In this document: positions 55,111 to 63,861 of the stretch, piece by piece
How the letters are laid out: each line of letters begins with the position of its first letter
Numbering within the stretch: position 1 is the stretch's first letter
NCBI RefSeq assembly: GCF_034424645.1
Contig: NZ_CP139969.1
Span: 1,302,001-1,366,000 of the forward strand
DNA length: 64,000 bases
Direction: 5' to 3'
Origin: Bordetella avium
Lineage (GTDB): Bacteria > Pseudomonadota > Gammaproteobacteria > Burkholderiales > Burkholderiaceae_B
Program-made: the position numbers and the translations under genes
Notes under the pieces: model-generated
Databases searched by the model: none
Told to the model about the DNA's origin: nothing
The model's input: only the letters and a program-made list of their open reading frames with translations

Positions 55111-57627
55111 ATGATGGATTTCCCTGATAAGAAACGGGCAGATTGGCGTGTGGCTCTGACGCTTGGGCTCGGCATGTTGCGGCGCGATGCCCGGGCCGGA
55201 GAGCTGCGGCTGCTGGCTTTTGCGCTGATTGTGGCGGTGGCTGCCGTCACCAGCGTTGGGTTTCTGGCGGATCGCGTTTCGCGTGCGCTGGAGCGCGATG
55301 CGGCGCAAATGTTGGGTGCCGACCTGGTGCTGGAGGCCGACGAGCCCATCCGTGCCGAGGTTGCCGCACAGGCCGAGCAACGCGGCCTGACGGTGACCCG
55401 TACTTTGCAATTCCCCTCTATGGCTACGGCGGGCGATGCCGCGCAGTTGGTGTCGGTTAAGGCGGTGGACCCAGGCTATCCTTTGCGCGGCAGCCTGCGC
55501 GTAGCGCCTGCGGCCTTCGAACCCGATGCGCCAGCGAGCGATATCCCGGCGCCTGGCACGGTCTGGGTCGATCCGCAATTGCTCGCCCTGCTGGGCTTGA
55601 GCGTGGGCGATAGCGTGAAACTGGGCGATGCCCGATTCACGGTATCCCGCGTGCTCACCTATGAGCCGGACCGCGGCATGCAGTTCATCAATGTCGCGCC
55701 GCGCCTGATGCTGCGTGGCGACGATCTGGCGGGCACCGGGCTGGTCACGACCGGCAGCCGTGTCGGCTATGCCCTGCTGGCGGCGGGTGAAGGACAGGCC
55801 GTGGGTCAGTTCCAGGCCTGGCTGACTGATCATCTGCAACGCGGTCAGCGGATCGCCACGCTGGAGTCCGGCCGTCCGGAAATGCGGCGCACGCTGGATC
55901 GCGCCCAGCGTTTTCTGTCGCTGGTGGCCTTGCTTGCAGTGCTGATTTCCGCAGTTGCCGTGGCATTGGCCGCAGGGCGCTTCATGGCCCGTCATCGCGA
56001 TGGCGTGGCGGTCATGCGTTGCCTGGGCGCAAGCCAGTCCCTGGTGGCGCGTTCGCTCTGGGTGGAGTTCGCAGTGCTGGGGCTGGTGGCTTCGGCACTG
56101 GGATGCTTGGTGGGCTTTGCGGTGCATCAGGCGCTAGTGAGCGCGCTGGCCAATCTCATCGACACGCAGCTCCCGGCGGCCTCTGTGCTGCCCGCACTGC
56201 AAGGCCTGCTGACAGGCCTGTTGATGTTGCTGGGTTTTGCGCTGCCGTCTTTGTCCCGTCTGCGCCACGTCCCTCCGGCGAGGGTGTTGCGACGTGAGGA
56301 GGGGGGTGTACAGGCCCGTGGCATGGCTGCCTATGCGCTGGGGGCGGCAGGCATGGTGTTGTTGATCTGGTGGTTTGCCGGCGATCTGCGCCTGGCAGCA
56401 GTGGTGGCTGGTGGTTTTCTGGGCGCGGCCGCCGTTTTCGCGGGTGTGGCTGCGCTTTGCGTCCAAGCCTTGCGGCACGTGCGACCGCAGGGCATGCCTG
56501 CGCTGCGGCTGGCGCTGGCGGGCGTGGTGCGGCGGCGTATGGCGACGATCACCCAGGTCTGCGTGCTGGCCATTGGCCTGATGGCGCTGTTGCTGCTCGC
56601 TATGACGCGCAGTGATCTCGTTGACGGTTGGCGCCGTACGGTGCCGCTCGATGCGCCAAACCGATTTTTGATCAATATTCAACCCGACCAGCGTGAAGCG
56701 GTGTTTGAGCGCTTGCGCGCCGAGGGTCTCGATCAGATCAGGCTGTGGCCCATGGTGCGCGGCCGTCTGGTCGCTATTAACGATAAAGCGGTGGGGCCCG
56801 ACGACTATCAGGACCCGCGCGCCAAGCGTCTCGTGGACCGTGAGTTCAACCTCTCCTATGCCGATCAGGCGCCTGAGGGTAATCGTATCGAGACCGGCCG
56901 CTGGCTCGATCCGGCCAGGGCGGAAGTGTCGCTGGAGGCCGGTCTGGCGGCCTCCCTGGGCCTGAAAGTGGGAGACACCCTGGATTTCGACATTGCCGGC
57001 CAGACTGCGCGTGTTGCCGTCGCCGGCACGCGCAAGGTGGATTGGGATACGATGCGCGTGAACTTCTTTGCCATTCTGTCGCCCCAGGTTCTGGCGCAGA
57101 TGCCGCAAAGCTGGATCACCTCGTTTTATTTGCCGCCTGCCAAGGTGGCTTTGCTGCGTGATCTGGTCAAGGACTATCCCAATCTGACGGTCTTTGATGT
57201 GGGGGCCATTCTGTCGCAGTTGCAAACGGTGCTCGACGAAGTGGTCAAGGCGGTGCAGTTGCTCTTTATCTTTACGCTAAGCGCAGGCGTGCTGGTGCTG
57301 GCCACGGCCCTGTCGGCCACGCGCGATGAGCGTGTGCGCGAGGCGGCGGTGTTGCGCGCGCTGGGTGCGACGCGGGCGCAGTTGGCGCGGGCGCAGCGTC
57401 TGGAGTTGCTCGCGGTGGGCGCGCTGGCCGGGCTGCTGGCCGCTGCCGGTGCCACCGCAGTGGCCTGGGTGTTGTCCACCCAGGTATTTGATTTCGCCAT
57501 ATCCCTGAGCCTTTGGCCTTGGGGAGCAGGGGCGGTCGCCGGCATGGCCGGCGCTTGGGCGGGCGGCGCGCTGGCATTGCGTGGCGTGCTGCGCACACCG
57601 CCCCTGGTGACTTTACGAGATGCTTGA
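55111..57627 (+). CDS. FtsX-family ABC permease (YbbP-like)
   Basis: 838 residues. N-terminal transmembrane helix and MacB-type periplasmic domain, then repeated FtsX domains with helix clusters near residues 260-380, 405-450, 480-500 and 705-835. The C-terminal motif TLSATRDERVREAAVLRALGATRAQL is the FtsX signature. Related YbbP proteins export or extract lipidic or toxic compounds with an ATPase (YbbA); no ATPase gene is adjacent, so it must be encoded elsewhere. Its stop overlaps the ATG of the haemoglobin gene. Confidence 0.88.
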   Translation: MMDFPDKKRADWRVALTLGLGMLRRDARAGELRLLAFALIVAVAAVTSVGFLADRVSRALERDAAQMLGADLVLEADEPIRAEVAAQAEQRGLTVTRTLQFPSMATAGDAAQLVSVKAVDPGYPLRGSLRVAPAAFEPDAPASDIPAPGTVWVDPQLLALLGLSVGDSVKLGDARFTVSRVLTYEPDRGMQFINVAPRLMLRGDDLAGTGLVTTGSRVGYALLAAGEGQAVGQFQAWLTDHLQRGQRIATLESGRPEMRRTLDRAQRFLSLVALLAVLISAVAVALAAGRFMARHRDGVAVMRCLGASQSLVARSLWVEFAVLGLVASALGCLVGFAVHQALVSALANLIDTQLPAASVLPALQGLLTGLLMLLGFALPSLSRLRHVPPARVLRREEGGVQARGMAAYALGAAGMVLLIWWFAGDLRLAAVVAGGFLGAAAVFAGVAALCVQALRHVRPQGMPALRLALAGVVRRRMATITQVCVLAIGLMALLLLAMTRSDLVDGWRRTVPLDAPNRFLINIQPDQREAVFERLRAEGLDQIRLWPMVRGRLVAINDKAVGPDDYQDPRAKRLVDREFNLSYADQAPEGNRIETGRWLDPARAEVSLEAGLAASLGLKVGDTLDFDIAGQTARVAVAGTRKVDWDTMRVNFFAILSPQVLAQMPQSWITSFYLPPAKVALLRDLVKDYPNLTVFDVGAILSQLQTVLDEVVKAVQLLFIFTLSAGVLVLATALSATRDERVREAAVLRALGATRAQLARAQRLELLAVGALAGLLAAAGATAVAWVLSTQVFDFAISLSLWPWGAGAVAGMAGAWAGGALALRGVLRTPPLVTLRDA

Positions 57628-58052
57628 TGACGACCACACGCGTGGAGGCGGTCTTCGAACCGCTGGATACTAGCAAAACCATTTTTGAACTGCTCGGCGG
57701 CGAGTCCGGTGTGCGGGCGTTGGTAGACCGTTTCTATGATCTGATGGATTTGGAATCGGATTTCCAGGCGCTGCGCGCCGTACATGGCGATAGCCTGGAT
57801 GGCGCTCGCGACAAGCTGTTTTGGTTTCTATGCGGCTATTTCGGCGGCCCGGACCACTATATTCAGCGTTTCGGCCATCCACGCCTGCGGGCCCGGCACC
57901 TGCCGTTTGCCATCGGCGAGATCGAACGCGATCAATGGGTGGCCTGCATGGGCCGCGCCATGCAAGACCAGGAAATCGCGCCGGCGCTGGTCGAGCGCTT
58001 GTTGCATTCTTTCTTCGGCGTGGCTGACTGGATGCGCAATCGTGCCGGTTGA
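57627..58052 (+). CDS. Group II truncated haemoglobin
   Basis: 141 residues from the ATG at 57627 (TGATG junction with the permease). 2/2 globin fold: FELLGGESGVRALVDRFYDLM, then KLFWFLCGYFGGPDHYIQRFGHPRLRARHLPF, which holds the proximal His region (GHPRLRARHLPF), and WVACMGRAM. Small haemoglobins of this group bind O2 or NO. It overlaps the next frame by 11 bases. Confidence 0.9.
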   Translation: MTTTRVEAVFEPLDTSKTIFELLGGESGVRALVDRFYDLMDLESDFQALRAVHGDSLDGARDKLFWFLCGYFGGPDHYIQRFGHPRLRARHLPFAIGEIERDQWVACMGRAMQDQEIAPALVERLLHSFFGVADWMRNRAG

Positions 58053-58740
58053 AGCCTATGACCGTTTCGCCTTTCAAGGCGGCGCCATGCTATTCGAAAC
58101 GCGGCGGCTTGCGCCGCCCGACCCCGCCGTGCTGGACCCGCTCAGCTATGGCCGGCAGGCCCATCCGGTGCAGGCGGGGGGACGGCAGGCAGCCTGGTTT
58201 GTGCAAGGCGCGGGCTGGGAGGGCGTGTTGCGTGGCTATCGGCGCGGCGGCCTGATCGCACGCATTGCGCGCCAGGCTTATGTGTGGACGGGGGAGGCGC
58301 GTACCCGGGCCTTTCGCGAGTTCAGGTTGTTGGCAAGCATGAAGGCGGCGGGTCTACCCGTGCCCGCCCCGCTGGCCGCAGCCTATTGGCGGGATGGCCT
58401 TAGTTATCGTGCCGCCATTCTTGTCGAGCGCGTGCCGGGTGCCCGGGCTTTGGCGGCGGATCTCTCCGAGGCTGCCTGCGTGTCGGCCGGACAGGCTATT
58501 GCCGCTATGCACCGGGCAGGGGTATGGCACGCCGACCTCAATGCCTTCAATATTTTGCTCGATACGGCGGGAAAGGCCTGGTTGATCGATTTCGATCGCG
58601 GTCGGGGTGGCGGTCTGTCGGCCGCGCAGCGCGCAGCCAATATGCAGCGTTTGCTGCGCTCGCTCGTCAAGGTGGCGGGCGCGGCGGGCGAGCCTGCCTG
58701 GCGGCGGATTCGCGCTGCCTACGAGGCTGCGGGCGCCTAG
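58042..58740 (+). CDS. kdkA: 3-deoxy-D-manno-octulosonate (Kdo) kinase
   Basis: 232 residues from GTG 58042; the ATG at 58087 is another possible start. Protein-kinase-like fold with the KdkA features GVLRGYRRGGLIARIARQAYVW, then the catalytic HADLNAFNILLD and metal-binding LIDFDRGRGG. KdkA phosphorylates Kdo in the LPS inner core. It overlaps the haemoglobin gene by 11 bases and probably shares its transcript. Confidence 0.87.
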   Translation: MPVEAYDRFAFQGGAMLFETRRLAPPDPAVLDPLSYGRQAHPVQAGGRQAAWFVQGAGWEGVLRGYRRGGLIARIARQAYVWTGEARTRAFREFRLLASMKAAGLPVPAPLAAAYWRDGLSYRAAILVERVPGARALAADLSEAACVSAGQAIAAMHRAGVWHADLNAFNILLDTAGKAWLIDFDRGRGGGLSAAQRAANMQRLLRSLVKVAGAAGEPAWRRIRAAYEAAGA

Positions 58741-58880
58741 CCGGGGGCAGGAATGTGTGGCGTCCCGTCAACTTCGTGCAAATTCGCGGATTATCTAGTC
58801 AGTTGCTTGGTAACCCCCCTTTAAAAAGGCTTTATCATTTTGCCTTTTGGCAATTCTCGAATTCGACAAAGGGGCTCGCG

Positions 58881-59984
58881 ATGAAATCCTCGGCCGGAGT
58901 GCGTGTGGCGGCAGGGCTGGCGCTGGCAGCAGCGGCAGCCGCGCCTGCGCTGGCGCAGAACAAGGTCGTCAATGTCTATAACTGGGCGGAGTACACCGCG
59001 CCCGATACGATTCCGGGTTTCGAGCGTGAAACCGGCATCAAAGCGCGTTATGACGTCTACGACAACAATGACACCTTGCAGGCCAAACTGCTGACGGGCA
59101 AATCCGGCTACGACATCGTCGTGCCGTCCACCCATTACGCCTCGCGCCAGATCGAAGGTGGTTTGTTCCAGAAACTGGATAAATCCAATCTCCCCAATCT
59201 GAAATACCTCGACCCCGACATCATGGCGCTGGTCGCCCAGGTCGATCCGGGCAACCAGTATGCCGTGCCCTGGGGCTATGGCACCAACGGTCTCGGCTAC
59301 AACGTTTCCAAGGTCAAGCAGATCATGGGCGACAACGTCGATCTGGCCAATTGGGACATGCTGTTCAACCCTGAGAACGCAGCCAAGCTCAAAGAGTGCG
59401 GCATTTCCATGCTGGACGAGGCCGCCCAGGTTTTCCCTGCGGTGTTGAAGTATCTGGGCAAAGACCCCAATAGCGACAAGCCCGAGGATTACAAAGCTGC
59501 GCTGGAAGCGCTCAAGAAAATCCGTCCTTACATTCGCCAGTTCAGTTCTTCGGGCTATATCGATGAGCTGGCCGTGGGCGATCTGTGCATGGTCTACGGT
59601 TTCTCGGGTGACGTCATGATTTCTCGCCATCGCGCGAACGAAGCCAAAAAGCCCTACGAAATCAACTACTTCATCCCCAAGGGTGGCGCGCCGGCCTGGT
59701 TCGACCTGATGGTCATCCCCAAGGATGCGCCGCACCCCGATGAGGCGCATGCCTTCATCAACTACATCGAAACGCCGGAAGTGCACGCGGCCATTACCAA
59801 CACCATGTTCTATCCGAACGCCAATAAAGAGGCGCGCAAGCACGTGGTCAAGGAAGTCGCGGACAACCCGATGATCTATCCCTCGCCCGAGGTGTCCAAG
59901 TCGCTGTACGTGATCAAGGCGCAGCCCTTGGCCATCCAGCGTCTGCAGACGCGTTTGTGGGCTGAACTGAAGTCGGGAAGATAA
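58881..59984 (+). CDS. potF: Polyamine ABC transporter substrate-binding protein (PotF-like)
   Basis: 367 residues from ATG 58881 (AAAGGGGCTC ahead). Signal peptide with a poly-Ala core ending ALAQNK, then the PotD/PotF fold: VVNVYNWAEYTAPDTIPGFE, GKSGYDIVVPSTHYASRQIEGG and QYAVPWGYGTNGLGYN. Binds putrescine or a related polyamine in the periplasm. First gene of the transporter operon; the 140-base gap before it holds no gene. Confidence 0.93.
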   Translation: MKSSAGVRVAAGLALAAAAAAPALAQNKVVNVYNWAEYTAPDTIPGFERETGIKARYDVYDNNDTLQAKLLTGKSGYDIVVPSTHYASRQIEGGLFQKLDKSNLPNLKYLDPDIMALVAQVDPGNQYAVPWGYGTNGLGYNVSKVKQIMGDNVDLANWDMLFNPENAAKLKECGISMLDEAAQVFPAVLKYLGKDPNSDKPEDYKAALEALKKIRPYIRQFSSSGYIDELAVGDLCMVYGFSGDVMISRHRANEAKKPYEINYFIPKGGAPAWFDLMVIPKDAPHPDEAHAFINYIETPEVHAAITNTMFYPNANKEARKHVVKEVADNPMIYPSPEVSKSLYVIKAQPLAIQRLQTRLWAELKSGR

Positions 59985-59990
59985 GCCATC

Positions 59991-61118
59991 ATGAGCGATA
60001 GCCGTTACACGGCACAGCACTCCGCCGACCCTGACGAGTTCGTCAAGGTCGTCGATGTGGTCAAGATTTTTGGCGATACCGTTGCGGTGCGCTCGGTCAA
60101 TCTGGCTGTGCGCCGCAACGAGATTTTCGCCTTGCTGGGCAGTTCGGGCAGCGGCAAGTCCACCCTGCTGCGCATGCTGGCCGGTTTCGAAGACGCCACA
60201 TCAGGCCAGATTCTGCTCGATGGCGAAGACATCACCAGCGTGCCGCCCTATCGGCGGCCCGTGAACATGATGTTCCAGTCCTATGCACTCTTTCCGCACA
60301 TGACGGTCGAGGCCAATGTGGCCTTCGGTCTCAAGCAGGAGGGGGTGGATCGCGCCGAAATCCATGACCGCGTGTTCGAAGCGCTGGATCTGGTCCAGAT
60401 GGCGGGCTATGCGCGGCGCAAGCCGCATCAGCTCTCCGGCGGCCAGCAGCAACGCATCGCCTTGGCTCGCAGTCTGGTCAAGCGCCCCAAGCTGCTGCTC
60501 CTTGACGAGCCGATGTCGGCCCTGGACAAACAGATTCGCCAGAAAACTCAGATCGAGCTGGTCAAGATTCTTGAACAGGTCGGTGTGACCTGCATCATGG
60601 TCACCCACGATCAGGAAGAGGCCATGACAATGGCGCATCGGTTGGCGGTCATGACCGACGGCCAGATCATCCAGTGCGGTACGCCACAGGAGGTCTATAA
60701 CTTCCCGAATTCGCGGTTCGTGGCGGGCTTTATTGGCACGACCAACCTGTTTACCGGCACCATTGTCGTCGATGAACCCGACCATGTCTCCATCGAGAGC
60801 GAGGCGCTGACACGCCCTTTGTTTGTCAACCACGGCGTGAGCGAGCCGCTGGGCATGGAGGTGCATGTGTCTATCCGGCCCGAACGCCTGGTGGTCTCGC
60901 GCGAGCAGCCCGAGGGCGATTACAACTGGGCGCATGGCATGGTGAGTCATATGGCCTGGATGGGCAGCTATGGTCTCTATCAGATCCGGCTTGACTCGGG
61001 CAAGACAGTCGAGGCCAGCGTGCCCAGTCTGCAACTCTCCAATATGGACGCGCCCGGCATCGATGAAGAAATCTTTGTCAGCTGGGACGCCGACAGCGCT
61101 ACGGTGTTGGCATCATGA
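59991..61118 (+). CDS. potG: Polyamine ABC transporter ATPase (PotG-like)
   Basis: 375 residues. Walker A LLGSSGSGKSTLLRMLAGFE, signature LSGGQQQRIALARSL, Walker B LLLLDEPMSALDKQ, H-loop VTHDQEEAMTMAHRLA, and a C-terminal TOBE-type regulatory domain. It energises PotHI. Lies 6 bases after potF and overlaps potH by 4 bases. Confidence 0.95.
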   Translation: MSDSRYTAQHSADPDEFVKVVDVVKIFGDTVAVRSVNLAVRRNEIFALLGSSGSGKSTLLRMLAGFEDATSGQILLDGEDITSVPPYRRPVNMMFQSYALFPHMTVEANVAFGLKQEGVDRAEIHDRVFEALDLVQMAGYARRKPHQLSGGQQQRIALARSLVKRPKLLLLDEPMSALDKQIRQKTQIELVKILEQVGVTCIMVTHDQEEAMTMAHRLAVMTDGQIIQCGTPQEVYNFPNSRFVAGFIGTTNLFTGTIVVDEPDHVSIESEALTRPLFVNHGVSEPLGMEVHVSIRPERLVVSREQPEGDYNWAHGMVSHMAWMGSYGLYQIRLDSGKTVEASVPSLQLSNMDAPGIDEEIFVSWDADSATVLAS

Positions 61119-62017
61119 CGCGGCTGCGTCTGCCATCGGGACGCAGCCTGGCCATTTTGCCGCCCTTCATATGGCTGCTGGTCTTTCTGCTGATCCCCTT
61201 TCTGCTCGTTCTGAAGATCAGTTTTGCCGAACTGAAGTTCGGCATCCCGCCCTATACGCCTTTAGCCGAGTTCCAGGACGAGGCGGTGCAGTTCAGCTTG
61301 CATCTGCGCGGCTACATTCTGTTGTTTACCGACAGTCTGTATTTCGCCACCTACCTCAATTCGGTCAAGATGGCGGCGATTACGACCGCATGCTGCATTC
61401 TGATCGGCTATCCGATGGCGTATTACATCGCGCGCAGCGCGCCGCGCTACCGCAACCTGCTGCTGCTGGGTGTGATTCTGCCGTTCTGGACCTCTCTGCT
61501 GTTGCGTGTGTATGCCTGGGTCGGCATTTTGCGCAATGACGGCCTGCTGAACAAAGTGCTCATGAGTCTGGGCATCATTTCCTCGCCGCTGGAAATCTAC
61601 CGCACGGACCTGGCGGTTTATATCGGCATGGTCTACGCCTATTTGCCGTTTTTCATCCTGCCGCTGTATGCGAGCCTGGTCAAAATGGATTTGCGTCTGC
61701 TCGAAGCGGCCTACGATCTCGGCGCGAGGCCCTGGCAGGCCTTCTGGCGCATCACCGTGCCGCTCTCGCGTCCCGGCGTGATCGCTGGCGCCATGCTGGT
61801 ATTCATTCCGGCGGTGGGTGAGTACGTGATTCCGGAAATGCTGGGGGGCGCCGATACGCTGATGATGGGCCGCGTCATGTGGAACGAGTTTTTCAATAAC
61901 ACCGATTGGCCGATGGCCTCCGCCGTCACCTGCGTCATGGTGTTGCTGCTGTTGGTGCCCCTGGCGTTGTTCCAGTACAACCAGGTCAAGCAACAGGAAG
62001 CCGGAGGCCGGGCATGA
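61115..62017 (+). CDS. potH: Polyamine ABC transporter permease (PotH-like)
   Basis: 300 residues with about six transmembrane helices and the binding-protein-dependent permease EAA loop (EAAYDLGARPWQAFWRITVP). Hydrophobic N terminus LPPFIWLLVFLLIPFLLVLK. It pairs with PotI to form the membrane channel. Confidence 0.94.
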   Translation: MTRLRLPSGRSLAILPPFIWLLVFLLIPFLLVLKISFAELKFGIPPYTPLAEFQDEAVQFSLHLRGYILLFTDSLYFATYLNSVKMAAITTACCILIGYPMAYYIARSAPRYRNLLLLGVILPFWTSLLLRVYAWVGILRNDGLLNKVLMSLGIISSPLEIYRTDLAVYIGMVYAYLPFFILPLYASLVKMDLRLLEAAYDLGARPWQAFWRITVPLSRPGVIAGAMLVFIPAVGEYVIPEMLGGADTLMMGRVMWNEFFNNTDWPMASAVTCVMVLLLLVPLALFQYNQVKQQEAGGRA

Positions 62018-62820
62018 AGGGGCCTAACAAAACCCTGCGTGCCGCCGCGCTGGGCCTGGGTTACTTCTTTCTGTATGTGCCCATCCTGAGCCTGATGGTG
62101 TTCTCGTTCAACGATTCCCCTCTGGTTACGTCCTGGACCGGCTTTTCCTTCCGGTGGTATCACTCGCTCTTCAATGACGACACCCTGCTGCGCGCGGCTT
62201 GGTTGTCGTTCAAGATCGCCGCGCTCACGGCGACGGCCGCCACGGTCATCGGTACCTGGGCAGGGTATGTGCTTGCCCGCATGGGTCGTTTCAAGGGCTT
62301 CGGCCTGTATATCGGCATGTTGAGTGCGCCCCTGGTCATTCCCGAGGTGGTGCTGGGCATTTCGCTTTTGCTGATGTTCGTCGAAATGCGTGGCCAACTG
62401 GGCTGGCCTGCGCAGAATGGCATATTCACCATCTGGGTAGGGCATGTGACGCTATGCATGGCTTTCGTCGCCGTGGTCATCCAGTCGCGCATCCGCGACA
62501 TGGACAGGTCGCTCGAAGAGGCCGCGCTCGATCTCGGCGCCACGCCCATCAAGGTATTTTTCGCGATCACGCTGCCGCTTATTGCGCCGGCGCTGGCTTC
62601 GGCCTGGCTGCTGTCATTCACTTTGTCCTTGGATGATGTGGTGCTGGCTTCCTTTTTGTCGGGGCCGGGCTATACGACGCTGCCGATGGAAATTTTCTCT
62701 CGCGTGCGTCTGGGGCTCAAGCCTGAGGTCAATGCCTTGGCCACGCTTTTCATCTTGGTCGTGGGCACCTGCGTGATCATCGCCAACCGCATGCAATCCC
62801 GACGGGAGAACCCATCATGA
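62014..62820 (+). CDS. potI: Polyamine ABC transporter permease (PotI-like)
   Basis: 268 residues from ATG 62014, overlapping potH by 4 bases. Six-helix permease with the EAA loop LEEAALDLGATPIKVFFAIT and the typical FNDSPLVTSWTGFSFRWY near the start. Completes PotFGHI; its ATGA stop/start overlap continues into the next gene. Confidence 0.94.
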   Translation: MKGPNKTLRAAALGLGYFFLYVPILSLMVFSFNDSPLVTSWTGFSFRWYHSLFNDDTLLRAAWLSFKIAALTATAATVIGTWAGYVLARMGRFKGFGLYIGMLSAPLVIPEVVLGISLLLMFVEMRGQLGWPAQNGIFTIWVGHVTLCMAFVAVVIQSRIRDMDRSLEEAALDLGATPIKVFFAITLPLIAPALASAWLLSFTLSLDDVVLASFLSGPGYTTLPMEIFSRVRLGLKPEVNALATLFILVVGTCVIIANRMQSRRENPS

Positions 62821-63167
62821 CTACGCTTTATGGACTGAGCAAATGCAGCACCTGCGTCAAGGCGCGTGAATGGCTGAGCGCCCACGGCGTCAAACATGAT
62901 TTCATCGACTATCGCGACCACCCCGTACCGGCCACCACGCTGCAGGCCTGGGCCGGCAAGCTCGGGGGGTGGGAAAAACTGGTCAACCGCGCCTCTATGA
63001 CCTGGCGCGGTCTTTCCGATGACCAGAAAGCCGCCAGCACGCCCGCTCAATGGACCCGGCTTATCGCCGAGTATCCGGCGCTGGTCCGCCGCCCGGTGGT
63101 GGTCACGGCTGACGGCGAGGTCAGTGTCGGTTTCTCCGAAAAGCGGTTCGCCGAACGTTTTGCCTGA
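62817..63167 (+). CDS. ArsC/Spx-like reductase
   Basis: 116 residues, thioredoxin-like fold with the active-site CSTC (Cys10 and Cys13) and the ArsC-family end TADGEVSVGFSEKRFAERF. This is the YffB/Spx/ArsC group; YffB binds glutathione and is not necessarily an arsenate reductase, and no arsenic genes are near. It overlaps potI by 4 bases, so it is co-transcribed with the polyamine genes. Confidence 0.9.
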   Translation: MTTLYGLSKCSTCVKAREWLSAHGVKHDFIDYRDHPVPATTLQAWAGKLGGWEKLVNRASMTWRGLSDDQKAASTPAQWTRLIAEYPALVRRPVVVTADGEVSVGFSEKRFAERFA

Positions 63168-63168
63168 T

Positions 63169-63861
63169 ATGCAAGCGCTGCAGCGTCTGCCCGATGCTTT
63201 TTTTGATCGGGACGCCGCGACCCTGGCGCGGGATCTGCTTGGCAAGGTCTTGCGCCGGCGTCTGGGTTCGCTCTGGCTCTCGGCGCGCATCATCGAAACC
63301 GAAGCCTATTACCTCCATGAAAAAGGCAGCCACGCCTCCTTGGGCTATACCCACAAACGGCGGGCGCTATTCATGGGGGGCGGCACCCTCTACATGTATT
63401 ACGCAAGAGGCGGCGATTCGCTGAACTTCAGCGCCCAGGGGCCAGGCAATGCGGTACTCATCAAGTCGGCTTATCCCTGGCTGGATGAGGTGTCGGGCGA
63501 AGAGGCGCTGGCTCTCATGCAAACGCTCAACCCGGATGCCCGGGGCGCTGCCCGGCCTCGCGAAAGACTCTGCGCGGGCCAGACGCTCTTATGCCGTGCT
63601 CTGCACTTGAAAGTCCCTGACTGGGATGCAGCGCGTTTCGATATTGATGAGTTCTTCGTGCAGGATGCCGGGCTGGAGGTGCCGCGCATGATTCGTTGCG
63701 CGCGTCTTGGCATTCCGGACGGTCGCGACGAACATCTGCCTTACCGTTTCGTTGATCCGGCCTATGCCCGGTTCTGCACACGCAATCCCTTGCGGCGCGG
63801 TCAGCAGGCGGGTCGTGACTATATGTGGATAGATCGCGAAGGGCGCGAGCTGCCCGCCTGA
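63169..63861 (+). CDS. 3-methyladenine DNA glycosylase (AAG/MPG type)
   Basis: 230 residues from ATG 63169, 1 base after the preceding stop. The AAG fold shows LARDLLGKVLRRRLGSLWL, the catalytic Glu in SARIIETEAYYLHEKGSHAS, and YTHKRRALFMGGGTLYMYYARG. It excises alkylated purines from DNA. The length is somewhat larger than the Bacillus AAG. It is the last gene of the unit and is immediately followed by a convergent gene. Confidence 0.93.
   Translation: MQALQRLPDAFFDRDAATLARDLLGKVLRRRLGSLWLSARIIETEAYYLHEKGSHASLGYTHKRRALFMGGGTLYMYYARGGDSLNFSAQGPGNAVLIKSAYPWLDEVSGEEALALMQTLNPDARGAARPRERLCAGQTLLCRALHLKVPDWDAARFDIDEFFVQDAGLEVPRMIRCARLGIPDGRDEHLPYRFVDPAYARFCTRNPLRRGQQAGRDYMWIDREGRELPA

Noticed and set aside
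54793..56127. 444-codon minus-strand frame across dctP and the permease
   Set aside because: Covers two real genes on opposite strands, composition typical of antisense frames, and no recognisable motif.
58821..60020. 399-codon minus-strand frame opposite potF
   Set aside because: Antisense shadow of a clear PotF-type gene; no protein features.
62817..63167. Arsenate resistance locus
   Set aside because: The ArsC-like protein stands in the polyamine operon; no arsR, arsB or acr3 is nearby, so it is probably a YffB/Spx-type protein.
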